Assembly (NCBI GenBank): GCA_003282205.1
Contig: QBZW01000001.1
Span: 1 to 64,000 of the forward strand
Source of the DNA: Pelagibacteraceae bacterium AG-337-G04
GTDB lineage: Bacteria; Pseudomonadota; Alphaproteobacteria; Pelagibacterales; Pelagibacteraceae
Length of the DNA: 64,000 bases
Direction: 5' to 3'
This document shows positions 40,829 to 48,274 of the stretch, piece by piece (the first letter of the stretch is position 1; the number at the start of each line of letters is the position of its first letter). The position numbers and the translations under genes are program-made. The notes under the pieces are model-generated. The model did not search any database. It was not told the DNA's origin and saw nothing but the letters and a program-made list of their open reading frames with translations.

Positions 40829-41794
40829 GTTTAAATTATTATAAATATCTAGATTCATATTCCATAACGATAAATAATCTTCATTTAAAGATGGATTATC
40901 TCTTCCGATATGATAACTCAATGATGTGACGGGTGCTAAGCAAGGTATTTCTTTATAAATTTGATGTAAAGGTTTCTCAAATGGTTCATTTTCTTGTTCA
41001 CCTACTTTTCTAAAACTATTTAAATTTTGTAATAATATTTTTTTAGAAAATAGAAATGTGAGTAAAGTCTCTTCTACATTTCTCCATCTTAAATTTTTAC
41101 CAAAATATAAATTTGTATTATATAGAGAATCATAATAAAAAGGATAATCACTTGGACACATAATTATTTCTTTTCCTAAAATAGATGATAGTCTTGCATA
41201 AGTAAAAATCATTTCATCAATACAATTTTTTTCAAATAAATAGTCATCTTCAATAAAAAATATTAAATCTTCAGAGTTCATTGCATTATCGCAACACTCT
41301 AAATATGATCCTCTATTTCCTTCTATTTTTGTAATATATTTATTCGTTTTAAACTTTTCAGATAAAAGTAATTTTTTTATATTATTATCAAATTTTTCAT
41401 CTGAATTATCAGAAATTAAATTTAAATTTATCTCTAAACTGTTATCTTCTAAAAAGTATAAAATTGATTCTTTCAAACTAATTAAGCTTACAGAAATTAA
41501 TGTTCTCTTTTCAATATTTGGTATTATTCTTTTCCAATGTTTTGACGAGTTCCACAAATTATTGTTAGGTGAGTATCTATAAAATATATCAAGTTTTTTT
41601 ATTTTACGATTTAATTCTAAATAACCTTTTGACAAATTAAAGGATTTATCATTTAATCTTATTAAGTTTTTACCCACATTTTTATAATTTGGGTTTACCA
41701 TATTAAGAGTTTCTTTATCGTAAGCATAAAGATTGAATAGCTTTAAAATAAATTTTACAATTTTATTTTGTTTTTTATATTTTCGTGAAAACAT
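40808..41794 (-). CDS. GT-A-fold glycosyltransferase-like protein
   Basis: A 328-residue protein of uncertain exact family. A GT2-like fold is suggested by [20 protein letters not shown] followed by LNLISDNSD (nucleotide-sugar side), [15 protein letters not shown] and the acidic pair in [20 protein letters not shown], which resembles a DXD metal site. There is no signal peptide or membrane segment. It lies on the minus strand at the edge of a glycan-gene cluster and may act in surface polysaccharide assembly. The substrate is unknown. Codon use and base composition resemble the rest of the window. Confidence 0.6.
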   Translation of the reverse strand: MFSRKYKKQNKIVKFILKLFNLYAYDKETLNMVNPNYKNVGKNLIRLNDKSFNLSKGYLELNRKIKKLDIFYRYSPNNNLWNSSKHWKRIIPNIEKRTLISVSLISLKESILYFLEDNSLEINLNLISDNSDEKFDNNIKKLLLSEKFKTNKYITKIEGNRGSYLECCDNAMNSEDLIFFIEDDYLFEKNCIDEMIFTYARLSSILGKEIIMCPSDYPFYYDSLYNTNLYFGKNLRWRNVEETLLTFLFSKKILLQNLNSFRKVGEQENEPFEKPLHQIYKEIPCLAPVTSLSYHIGRDNPSLNEDYLSLWNMNLDIYNNLNLSSDNS

Positions 41795-41855
41795 TTTATT
41801 TTTGATTTCTTTTGAAATTAATATATTTAATATAACTATATCTTTTATTATTTAA

Positions 41856-42137
41856 ATGAAATTTCATGTTTACGTAATTATTGCAAAGAAAATCAACGGA
41901 TTTGTCACTTATGTTGGATACTCAAAAAATATTGAAAAAAGAATAATATTACATAATAGTTCGAAGGGCGCTAAATTTACAAAAGGAAATTATTGGAAAA
42001 TTATTTATCAAAAAGAATATAATTCGAAATCTGAGGCTATGAGAGCTGAACATAAATTAAAAAAAAATTATAAATTAAGGTTAAAATTAAAAAACAAATT
42101 TATTAGTGATGAAAATATCAATACTACTACCTTATAA
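41856..42137 (+). CDS. GIY-YIG nuclease-superfamily protein (YhbQ/UPF0213-like)
   Basis: A 93-residue single-domain protein. The two signature strands appear as FHVYVIIAKK and GFVTYVGYSKNIEKRIILHN (YVI...YVG), with an Arg in KRI and a conserved Glu in SEAMRAEHKLKK. Members of this family include nucleases of poorly known cellular role. It is unusual to find it inside a glycan cluster; it overlaps the following glycosyltransferase start by 29 bases. Confidence 0.8.
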   Translation: MKFHVYVIIAKKINGFVTYVGYSKNIEKRIILHNSSKGAKFTKGNYWKIIYQKEYNSKSEAMRAEHKLKKNYKLRLKLKNKFISDENINTTTL

Positions 42138-44220
42138 AGAAAATTTTTCGCCAGAGTATGCAGGTGCGGTTTCATTATTTGTAAAAGATACAACTAATAT
42201 TAGTTCATTTAAAAGTCAAATAACCGTTTATGGGAATACACATTTTAAAAAAAAATATAAAATTAATTATAAAAATATATTTTTAAAAAAGAAATTTCTT
42301 AATAGTACCTCAAAACGATATATTGAAGAATTTTTATTCAATGAAATTAAAAATCCGTCTGATTTGATAGAAGTTCATAATAGACCAGTTTATATAAAAC
42401 CGATTATTAAGAAATTAAAAAAAAATATAATTCTTTACTACCACAACGACCCACTATCTATGGCTGGATCACAATCAATAAATGATAGAATATATCTATT
42501 AAATAATTGTCAATCAATAATTGTAATAAGTCATTGGATCAAAAAAAGATTGCTTAAGGATTTAAATGTAAATGATGATCTTTTAAGGAAAATATACGTA
42601 ATACCACATTCAACAAATAAGATAAATAGTACTGCTTTAATTAAACGTAAGAAGAATTATATAATTTTTGTTGGTAAATTAAATTCGCAAAAAGGCTATG
42701 ATATTTTTGGAAATGTCATAGTTAAAATTCTAGAAAAAAATAAAGATTGGAAAGGAATCGTTATCGGTGATGAGGAAAGAGAAAAATTGATATTTACACA
42801 TCCATCATTAAAAGTGATGGGATTTGTTGAGCATAGCAAGGTAATTAAATTGTTTGAAAAATCTAGTATAGCAGTTGTTCCTTCGAGATGGGAAGAGCCA
42901 TTGGGCAGAACAGGCTTAGAAGCATCCAGTAGAGGATGTGCAACAATAGTTAGTAATAGAGGAGGATTGCCAGAAACTGTTACTGATGGAATAATTTTAA
43001 ATAAACTAAATGAAAAAGAATTATATAAAAATATTCAATTTTTGATAAATAACAAAGAATATAGATCAACACTTCAAAAAAATTCTATTATTAATTTTAA
43101 ACTTGATCATTCAATTATTGTCAAAAATATTGATAATGTTAGAAGAAAAATTTTTAAAACTTTTAATTTTAACATAGATAAAAAATCAAAACTTAAAATT
43201 ATTCATATAACTAACTTTAATTTTAGATATTTCGGTAGATTGCATTTTAATACTGGAACTAGGCTAAATAACGGACTTATTAGACTAGGCCACAATGTGT
43301 TAAGTCTATCTGATAGAGATTTAATAAGTTTAGGTAAATCATTTAGAGACTACACGGGATCAAAATATCTAAATGAACTAGTTTCTAAAACAATAACAAA
43401 TTTTAAACCCGATATGGTCATAATGGGTCATGCTGATAGAATTGATGCTAATATGCTTTCAGCTATGAAAGATTCAAATAAAAATTTGAAAATTGCTCAA
43501 TGGTTCTTAGATCCTCTTACAAGAAAAGGTCCAGATTATAAAAAAAATAAATTAAGGATACTTGATAAATTAAATAGTGTAGACACAACATTCATTACCA
43601 CGGACCCCTATGCTCTAGATTTTAAGATAAATAATTCATTTTTTATGCCAAATCCCTGCGATATTTCTCTGGATAATCTAAAAAATTATAATTTTGAACT
43701 TGCTTATGATGTGTTCTACGCAATCAGTCATGGCGTTCATAGAGGCACACTTAGAAAAGGTAAAATGGATGAAAGAGAGATATTTATAACTAAGCTTCTG
43801 AAGAAAAGTGAAAACATTAATTATGACATATATGGGATGTTCAAAAGACAACCGATATGGGGTGATGAGTTTATAGATAAAATATCTCAATCAAAAATGG
43901 GTTTAAATTTAAGTAGGGGAAAACCTATTAAATATTACAGCAGTGATAGAATCGCTCAATTAATGGGAAATGGATTGCTTACATTTATTGACAAAAAAAC
44001 ACATTACAGCGATTTTTTTAAAGATGATGAAATGATTTTTTATAAAGATATAAATGACCTAGTTGACAAGATTTATAAATACAAAAAAGATAAAAAATTA
44101 CTAAGAAAAATAGCAAAAAAAGGTCACAAAAAATATCATAAATATTTTAATTCGAACCTTGTTGCAAAATTTATAATTGACAAAACTTTAGGACTTAAAT
44201 CAAATTACTATTGGGACTAA
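42109..44220 (+). CDS. two-domain glycosyltransferase (GT4 plus CgeB-like domain)
   Basis: A 703-residue fusion. The first half (to about residue 350) is a GT-B/GT4 enzyme: AGAVSLFVKDT, IIVISHWIKKRLLKDL, IIFVGKLNSQKGYDIF and the donor-binding block SIAVVPSRWEEPLGRTGLEA with GGLPETVTDG. The second half resembles the CgeB/DUF3880-type glycosyltransferase family: LKIIHITNFNFRYFGRLHFN, LSLSDRDLISLG, IAQWFLDPLT and a C-terminal MGLNLSRGKPIKYYSSDRIAQLMGNG. It probably adds two sugars in series to a surface glycan. The ATG at 42109 is preferred to the adjacent GTG at 42106. Confidence 0.82.
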   Translation: MKISILLPYKENFSPEYAGAVSLFVKDTTNISSFKSQITVYGNTHFKKKYKINYKNIFLKKKFLNSTSKRYIEEFLFNEIKNPSDLIEVHNRPVYIKPIIKKLKKNIILYYHNDPLSMAGSQSINDRIYLLNNCQSIIVISHWIKKRLLKDLNVNDDLLRKIYVIPHSTNKINSTALIKRKKNYIIFVGKLNSQKGYDIFGNVIVKILEKNKDWKGIVIGDEEREKLIFTHPSLKVMGFVEHSKVIKLFEKSSIAVVPSRWEEPLGRTGLEASSRGCATIVSNRGGLPETVTDGIILNKLNEKELYKNIQFLINNKEYRSTLQKNSIINFKLDHSIIVKNIDNVRRKIFKTFNFNIDKKSKLKIIHITNFNFRYFGRLHFNTGTRLNNGLIRLGHNVLSLSDRDLISLGKSFRDYTGSKYLNELVSKTITNFKPDMVIMGHADRIDANMLSAMKDSNKNLKIAQWFLDPLTRKGPDYKKNKLRILDKLNSVDTTFITTDPYALDFKINNSFFMPNPCDISLDNLKNYNFELAYDVFYAISHGVHRGTLRKGKMDEREIFITKLLKKSENINYDIYGMFKRQPIWGDEFIDKISQSKMGLNLSRGKPIKYYSSDRIAQLMGNGLLTFIDKKTHYSDFFKDDEMIFYKDINDLVDKIYKYKKDKKLLRKIAKKGHKKYHKYFNSNLVAKFIIDKTLGLKSNYYWD

Positions 44221-44233
44221 TTTTATATAGTAA

Positions 44234-45211
44234 ATGCATATTTGTTTTATAGATAAAACCAATTTTTATTATGATGCTAATTCACTTTACTCTAAAGAAT
44301 TAAGAGGTGCAGAAAGTGTTATCATTAATTTATCAAATGCTTTAGCGTCTCTTGGAATTAGAGTTACCGTTATAAATAACTGTTTCAAATCAACATTAAT
44401 TAATGGTGTAAATTGGATTAATATTCAATCTATAAAAGAAATTTCTGAATACGATTTAGTAGTATCAAATGGTGATTGCAGACTATTTAAATACGCAAAA
44501 TCTAAAAAAAATATTCTTTTCTCACATAGCCTACAAAATATAGAAAAATTTATTCGAAAAAAACAATTAATCTCTTATTTGAAATATAAGCCAAAAATTT
44601 GTTTTTTAAGCGATTATCACAAAAAAAATCGATCTAAATTACTTTATTTATTCGGAGAGATTCATCTTAAATGGGCAGTAGATAAAATTTTTTTAGACAC
44701 TACTATTTCAGAAAATATTAATAATCATATAGCTGTTTTCACATCTAGACCAGATAGAAATCTTAAAATGTTAATTGATATTTGGACAAGACTTGTGGTC
44801 CCAAATAACAAAAAACTACAACTTTTAGTGACGGAAAATAATTTTGATTATTTTGATAAATCAATAATTAGTAGAAAGTTAGGCGACCAAAGATCTTTAG
44901 TTAAAGATCTACAATCTGCAAGAATGCTAGTTATGCCTGGTCATAAAGCAGAATTATATTGTCTTGCAGCTGAGGAGGCTAGGGAGTTATGCATTCCGAT
45001 TGTAACAATGGGTATTGGTAGTTTATCTGAAAGAGTTATACATAAAAAGACAGGTTTTATCGCAAAAAACGAATATGACTTTGCTTCTTATATTCTTAAA
45101 TTATTTTCAGATGATAATATTTGGAAATTACAGAGAGAGAATCTTAAAAAAAGCAGAAAAATTAATACTTGGAAAACAGTTGCTGAAGAGTTAATAAGAC
45201 AAAACTTTTAA
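44234..45211 (+). CDS. glycosyltransferase, GT4-like
   Basis: A 325-residue GT-B-type protein. The N-terminal half has GAESVIINLSNALASLGIRVTVINN, the family pattern where a Gly-rich loop precedes the acceptor-binding helix. The C-terminal half has FTSRPDRNLKMLIDIW, then the donor-binding block MLVMPGHKAELYCLAAEEARE (E..x7E-like) and GSLSERVIHKKTGFIAKN. It follows the 703-residue fusion after 13 bases and probably belongs to the same operon. Acceptor and donor sugars are unknown. Confidence 0.8.
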   Translation: MHICFIDKTNFYYDANSLYSKELRGAESVIINLSNALASLGIRVTVINNCFKSTLINGVNWINIQSIKEISEYDLVVSNGDCRLFKYAKSKKNILFSHSLQNIEKFIRKKQLISYLKYKPKICFLSDYHKKNRSKLLYLFGEIHLKWAVDKIFLDTTISENINNHIAVFTSRPDRNLKMLIDIWTRLVVPNNKKLQLLVTENNFDYFDKSIISRKLGDQRSLVKDLQSARMLVMPGHKAELYCLAAEEARELCIPIVTMGIGSLSERVIHKKTGFIAKNEYDFASYILKLFSDDNIWKLQRENLKKSRKINTWKTVAEELIRQNF

Positions 45212-45216
45212 GATTT

Positions 45217-45465
45217 ATGGATAAGAATAAAAAAATATTAGTTGTTGGGGCTGGAGGATTTATTGCAGGACACCTAATTAAGAAGTACCAACTAGATAAA
45301 CCAAAAGGAGTAAGAGGTAGATCAAGTAATAATGATTTAGTGAAAAAGATTTTAGAATGGGATTATCAAATCAAGCTTAAAGATGGTCTTAAGAAAACAT
45401 ACGAATGGATATATTCTGAAATTAGTAAAAAAGGTTTAAATATAAATAAATTTACTAAACCATAG
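45217..45465 (+). pseudogene. NAD-dependent epimerase remnant with in-frame internal deletion
   Basis: The 82-residue frame joins the first strand and glycine motif of an extended SDR epimerase (KILVVGAGGFIAGHLIKK, residues 6-23) directly to what looks like the far C-terminal tail of the same family (LDKPKGVRGRSSNNDLVKKI, then LKDGLKKTYEWIYSEI). The tail resembles that of GDP-mannose 3,5-epimerase-like proteins. A full enzyme has about 300-340 residues, so some 230-260 residues, including the YxxxK catalytic site, are gone without loss of frame. Such a protein cannot be an active epimerase. It has an ATG and a stop, so a small product could still be made. It sits between glycosyltransferase genes. 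Confidence 0.75.
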
Positions 45466-45474
45466 TAAATTTAA

Positions 45475-46305
45475 ATGGCTAATAAAAACAGAAATATATT
45501 TCAAAGTATCAATAAAGATATATTAAAAGGTTTTAAACGTATTTATTGGTACAACTATTTAAGATTAAAAAAAGTGCTTTTAAGTCTTAATTCAAAAGAT
45601 TTAAAAAAATATAATATAAGTATTCTTTATCCAACAAGAGAACGTTCTGCTAAATTTAATAGAATGTTAAATTCTTTAATTGTCAATTGTAATGATCCAT
45701 CCCGTATAAATATAATGTTATTGTTTGACACTGATGAACCTGATCTTGATAAATATAAACAAATTATTAATGGTAAATTATATAAGGATTTAAATTTTCA
45801 AATTTATATTAAAGATCTTAAAAATCATGCAATAAGAAATAATTACTTAGCGAACATAAGCAATGATCCTATTTTATTTCCTGTTAACGATGATATAATT
45901 TTTAAATCAGAAAATTGGGACAAATACATCGATAAGGAATTTTCAAAGATAAATATGAACAAACCTTACTGCATTTGGACTGATACAGGACATAAATATC
46001 CTTATTTACATTCTGATTTTCCGATTTTAAATAAGGCTTGGTATGATAAATTAGGTTATTTAAGCTCAGAAATTTTTAACCATTGGTATTTTGATACATG
46101 GATATGTGATTTATCTATAAGATCAAAAAAATTTCATTTATCAGAAAATATTAAAATATATCAGTATTCTGCTCACTCAATAAAAGAAGAAGTAGATGCT
46201 ACTCACCTTAGGCTTATTAGAAATGATAATTCATTAAAAGATCAATTAATATGGGAAGAAAGTCTTCCAATAAGAATTACTGATGCAAAAAAATTAATAA
46301 ATTAA
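45475..46305 (+). CDS. putative glycosyltransferase (GT-A-like)
   Basis: A 276-residue protein without signal peptide. It has YNISILYPTRERSAKFNRMLNSLI, an opening typical of GT2-type enzymes, IMLLFDTDEPD, then NYLANISNDPILFPVNDDIIFKSENWD with an Asp-Asp metal-site candidate, and GHKYPYLHSDFPILNKAWYD with NHWYFDTWICDL in the acceptor half. Family assignment is by pattern and the substrate is unknown. Its 3' end overlaps the convergent integrase gene by four bases, so it marks the end of the glycan cluster. Confidence 0.6.
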   Translation: MANKNRNIFQSINKDILKGFKRIYWYNYLRLKKVLLSLNSKDLKKYNISILYPTRERSAKFNRMLNSLIVNCNDPSRINIMLLFDTDEPDLDKYKQIINGKLYKDLNFQIYIKDLKNHAIRNNYLANISNDPILFPVNDDIIFKSENWDKYIDKEFSKINMNKPYCIWTDTGHKYPYLHSDFPILNKAWYDKLGYLSSEIFNHWYFDTWICDLSIRSKKFHLSENIKIYQYSAHSIKEEVDATHLRLIRNDNSLKDQLIWEESLPIRITDAKKLIN

Positions 46306-47255
46306 ATTTTAACTTTATTCAAAGCATTATTTTTAAATATATTTGCTTCTCGAATATACCTTCTAACCATTTGTGTAGTTTTATGACCTGTCATTGCCAT
46401 TATGCTCCTTTCATCAGCTCCAAATTCTGCTGCAACTGTCGCAAAACCAGATCTTAAACTATGACCAGAAAAATTTGTATTTTCTATACCGGCTAAATTT
46501 AGATATTTTTTTATTAGCAGGACTACTGATTGATCCGTTAACCTATTATTTGTTATTGAAGAACCTTTTGAAAATCTTCGAAATATAGGTCCCGATTTAA
46601 TTTTGGATATTTCTAACCATTTTTGCAGATTAATTACTGGACAATAAATTTCATTTGTGAAATAGGGTATACCTTTGATCATTCCTTCACCAAATTGGTC
46701 TGTTTTTGACCTTTGAATTCTAATTTTAAGTCCTTCTGACACAAATTCTAAATCTTCATGATCTATTGAAATCAGTTCAGTTCGTCTAAAACCGCCTCCA
46801 AATCCAACTAATATAATTGATTTATCTCTTAACTTTTTAATTTCATCTATTTTAAATTCATCAATTATGTTAATTATTGATTTTAAATGACTGATTAATA
46901 TAGGTTTTTTACCTTTTTGAAAGCTTCCTTTAATTCTTTTAATACCCATCAAATTTTCCACTACAACTGGATGTTTTATATCTAGATAATGCCCTTTTAG
47001 CTTATGAACCATGCTAATTGATACCAATCTTCTTTTAATAGTACTAATTTTTGAATTTTTTGAGAGCTTTGTTAAGTATAATGAGATTATTTTTGGCTCT
47101 GTTGGTAAAGAATTAAAACTATGCTTTGAACAAAAAGTCTCGAAATCTCTAAAATCTGATTTATAGGCTCTTAAAGTATTCTTTGCTTTTGAGCTTTTTA
47201 GGTTATTTAAAGTAGCCTCATGTAACGATTTTAGTTCTGTTGTTAACTCGTTCAT
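46302..47255 (-). CDS. tyrosine recombinase / site-specific integrase
   Basis: A 317-residue recombinase. The N-terminal SAM-like core-binding domain starts near residue 22 (KAKNTLRAYKSDFRDFETFC). The catalytic domain shows Arg157 (GGGFRRTELISID), Lys184 (QRSKTDQFGEG), His265 and Arg268 (FSGHSLRSGFAT), His291 (MAMTGHKTTQMV) and nucleophile Tyr300 (RRYIREANIF), so the full active site is present. It lacks the arm-binding N-terminal domain of lambda-type integrases. No excisionase or phage genes are nearby. An inverted repeat with recombinase-core geometry lies directly upstream of its start. Confidence 0.92.
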   Translation of the reverse strand: MNELTTELKSLHEATLNNLKSSKAKNTLRAYKSDFRDFETFCSKHSFNSLPTEPKIISLYLTKLSKNSKISTIKRRLVSISMVHKLKGHYLDIKHPVVVENLMGIKRIKGSFQKGKKPILISHLKSIINIIDEFKIDEIKKLRDKSIILVGFGGGFRRTELISIDHEDLEFVSEGLKIRIQRSKTDQFGEGMIKGIPYFTNEIYCPVINLQKWLEISKIKSGPIFRRFSKGSSITNNRLTDQSVVLLIKKYLNLAGIENTNFSGHSLRSGFATVAAEFGADERSIMAMTGHKTTQMVRRYIREANIFKNNALNKVKI

Positions 47256-47258
47256 TTT

Positions 47259-47293
47259 ATTACTATTGATAACAATTAATTATCACTAGTAAT
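47259..47293. repeat. 14-7-14 inverted repeat, candidate recombination core site or integrase operator
   Basis: Left arm ATTACTATTGATAA (47259-47272) and right arm TTATCACTAGTAAT (47280-47293) are inverted complements at 13 of 14 positions, separated by CAATTAA. Two imperfect inverted arms around a 6-8 base spacer is the shape of tyrosine-recombinase core sites (loxP, FRT and dif are examples). It starts 4 bases from the integrase ATG on the opposite strand, so it could instead be an operator or overlap the promoter. The assignment is from geometry and position. Confidence 0.5.
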
Positions 47294-47304
47294 AATATAA
47301 CTCA

Positions 47305-47332
47305 TTTTACATGTCAAGCATTTAATGTAAAA
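47305..47332. repeat. 8-bp perfect inverted repeat with 12-base spacer
   Basis: TTTTACAT (47305-47312) and ATGTAAAA (47325-47332) are perfect complements around GTCAAGCATTTA. It lies between the integrase-side repeat and the small membrane-protein gene starting at 47341, and may be an operator or a weak hairpin in that gene's leader. Confidence 0.35.
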
Positions 47333-47340
47333 GATTCTTA

Positions 47341-47505
47341 ATGCCTAAATATGTTATTATTGGTCTTATAGTTGTTATTGGAACATTTTTAATTATGAAT
47401 TATTGGCCAAAATTAAGAGAACAAACAAAAAATCGAATTTTAATGGTTATTTTTGGTATATTTTTTGTGAGCATATTTGTTCTATTATTTCTACTTATGT
47501 TTTGA
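47341..47505 (+). CDS. small membrane protein of unknown function
   Basis: A 54-residue frame starting MPKYVIIGLIVVIGTFLIM, with a second hydrophobic stretch (about residues 35-54, ending in FVLLFLLMF) and a short basic linker (KLREQTKNR) between them. This predicts two membrane helices joined by a charged loop. No family was recognised. No strong ribosome-binding site is visible; the ATG follows a T/A-rich leader. The TTG start of the next gene is seven bases beyond its TGA, suggesting co-transcription. Confidence 0.5.
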   Translation: MPKYVIIGLIVVIGTFLIMNYWPKLREQTKNRILMVIFGIFFVSIFVLLFLLMF

Positions 47506-47511
47506 GGTAAA

Positions 47512-47985
47512 TTGATCGATATTTTAAGCATACTTGTTGCTGGTATATTTTCTTGCATAATTTTAGATATCCTAGGTTATTTACTTAAATTATTAGGTAT
47601 TCCTGAGCCATCCTGGGGAATTGTTGGTAGGTGGACCTATTATATGCTTAAAAATAGATCATTTTACAATCCAAATATAGCCCAAATGCCAACTATTAGA
47701 TATGAGGTCTTTTTGGGCTGGATTTTTCACTACTACGTATCAATTTGTTGGGCTGTTATATATTATTTTTTCTTTATACAAATTGGCTTTAAAATGAGCT
47801 ATTTTTCAGGCTTTATTTTTGGAGCTCTTACAACTTTAGCACCATTATTAATATTTTTGCCTTTTACTGGACAAGGTATATTTGCAATAAATACAGATAT
47901 ACCCTTTAAAACCTCTATTATGTTTTTTATACGTCACTCAATTTACGGAATTGCGATGTATGAGGGTTTTAGATGGTTTACTTAA
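47512..47985 (+). CDS. DUF2938-like membrane protein
   Basis: A 157-residue integral membrane protein with about four hydrophobic helices. It shows LGYLLKLLGIPEPSWGIVGRWTYYM, then FLGWIFHYYVSICWAVIYY and SIMFFIRHSIYGIAMYEGF, a pattern I associate with DUF2938 proteins of unknown function. The start is TTG at 47512 preceded by a good GAGGT ribosome-binding site. No enzymatic motif is visible. Confidence 0.65.
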   Translation: MIDILSILVAGIFSCIILDILGYLLKLLGIPEPSWGIVGRWTYYMLKNRSFYNPNIAQMPTIRYEVFLGWIFHYYVSICWAVIYYFFFIQIGFKMSYFSGFIFGALTTLAPLLIFLPFTGQGIFAINTDIPFKTSIMFFIRHSIYGIAMYEGFRWFT

Positions 47986-48086
47986 AGCTTTAGATTAAGT
48001 TATCCCCACTATTCTACCCTGTTAAAAACATCCAAAATTCAACAATAAAGTGATACACACAACCTACCCTATCTGATAATGTTTAA

Positions 48087-48274
48087 AATGAATTAAGAGG
48101 CAACTCTTAACTGACCAGCTGGGGAAAAACCGAGAGGTTCAAGCCTAGAGGGCAGAAAACTCTACAGAGTAGCGCTAAAATAGTAGAGTGGAAGGCATGG
48201 CGGTAGCGCATAAAACGACGTGCCAAAACTACTGTTCTTTGTGCCTGAAAAGGTACAAGGAAACAGGGTTTTTT
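48087..48274 (+). ncRNA. candidate structured RNA, unidentified, ending in a terminator-like hairpin before ogt-like gene
   Basis: G+C counted by hand is 29/60 (48121-48180) and 28/60 (48181-48240), about double the flanks (14/60 at 48601-48660), the typical sign of structured RNA in a very AT-rich genome. Hairpins read from the sequence: TTAAGAG-GCAA-CTCTTAA (48093-48110), AACC-GAGA-GGTT (48128-48139), 48159-48165 with 48183-48189, and 48194-48199 with 48219-48224. The last two are both 31 bases long and share a GTAGCGC(A/T)...AAAA loop; loop bases 48172-48177 (GCGCTA) and 48204-48209 (TAGCGC) are complementary, allowing a kissing contact. A possible -10 (GATAAT, 48075-48080) precedes it. 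I could not match it to tmRNA, RNase P, 6S, SRP or a known riboswitch. Strand and ends are inferred from the terminator. Confidence 0.55.
48232..48274 (+). terminator. intrinsic terminator-like hairpin with T6 tract abutting an ATG
   Basis: CTGTT-C-TTTGTGCC (48232-48245) pairs with GGTACAAGG-A-AACAG (48252-48266) around TGAAAA: fourteen pairs (two G-T) with one bulged A. Two G residues, then six T (48269-48274) follow. The T tract ends directly at the ATG at 48275. It could terminate an upstream RNA, attenuate the ogt-like gene, or hide its ribosome-binding site (AAGGA at 48258-48262 lies in the 3' arm). Confidence 0.55.

Noticed and set aside
48188-48274. Reading the ogt-like gene from an ATG at 48188, adding 29 residues.
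   Set aside because: The extra residues (MEGMAVAHKTTCQNYCSLC and on) do not match MGMT, and the bases lie in strong hairpins.
48087-48274. A tmRNA gene.
   Set aside because: No tag-peptide frame, tRNA-like acceptor arm or paired CCA end could be made, in standard or permuted order.
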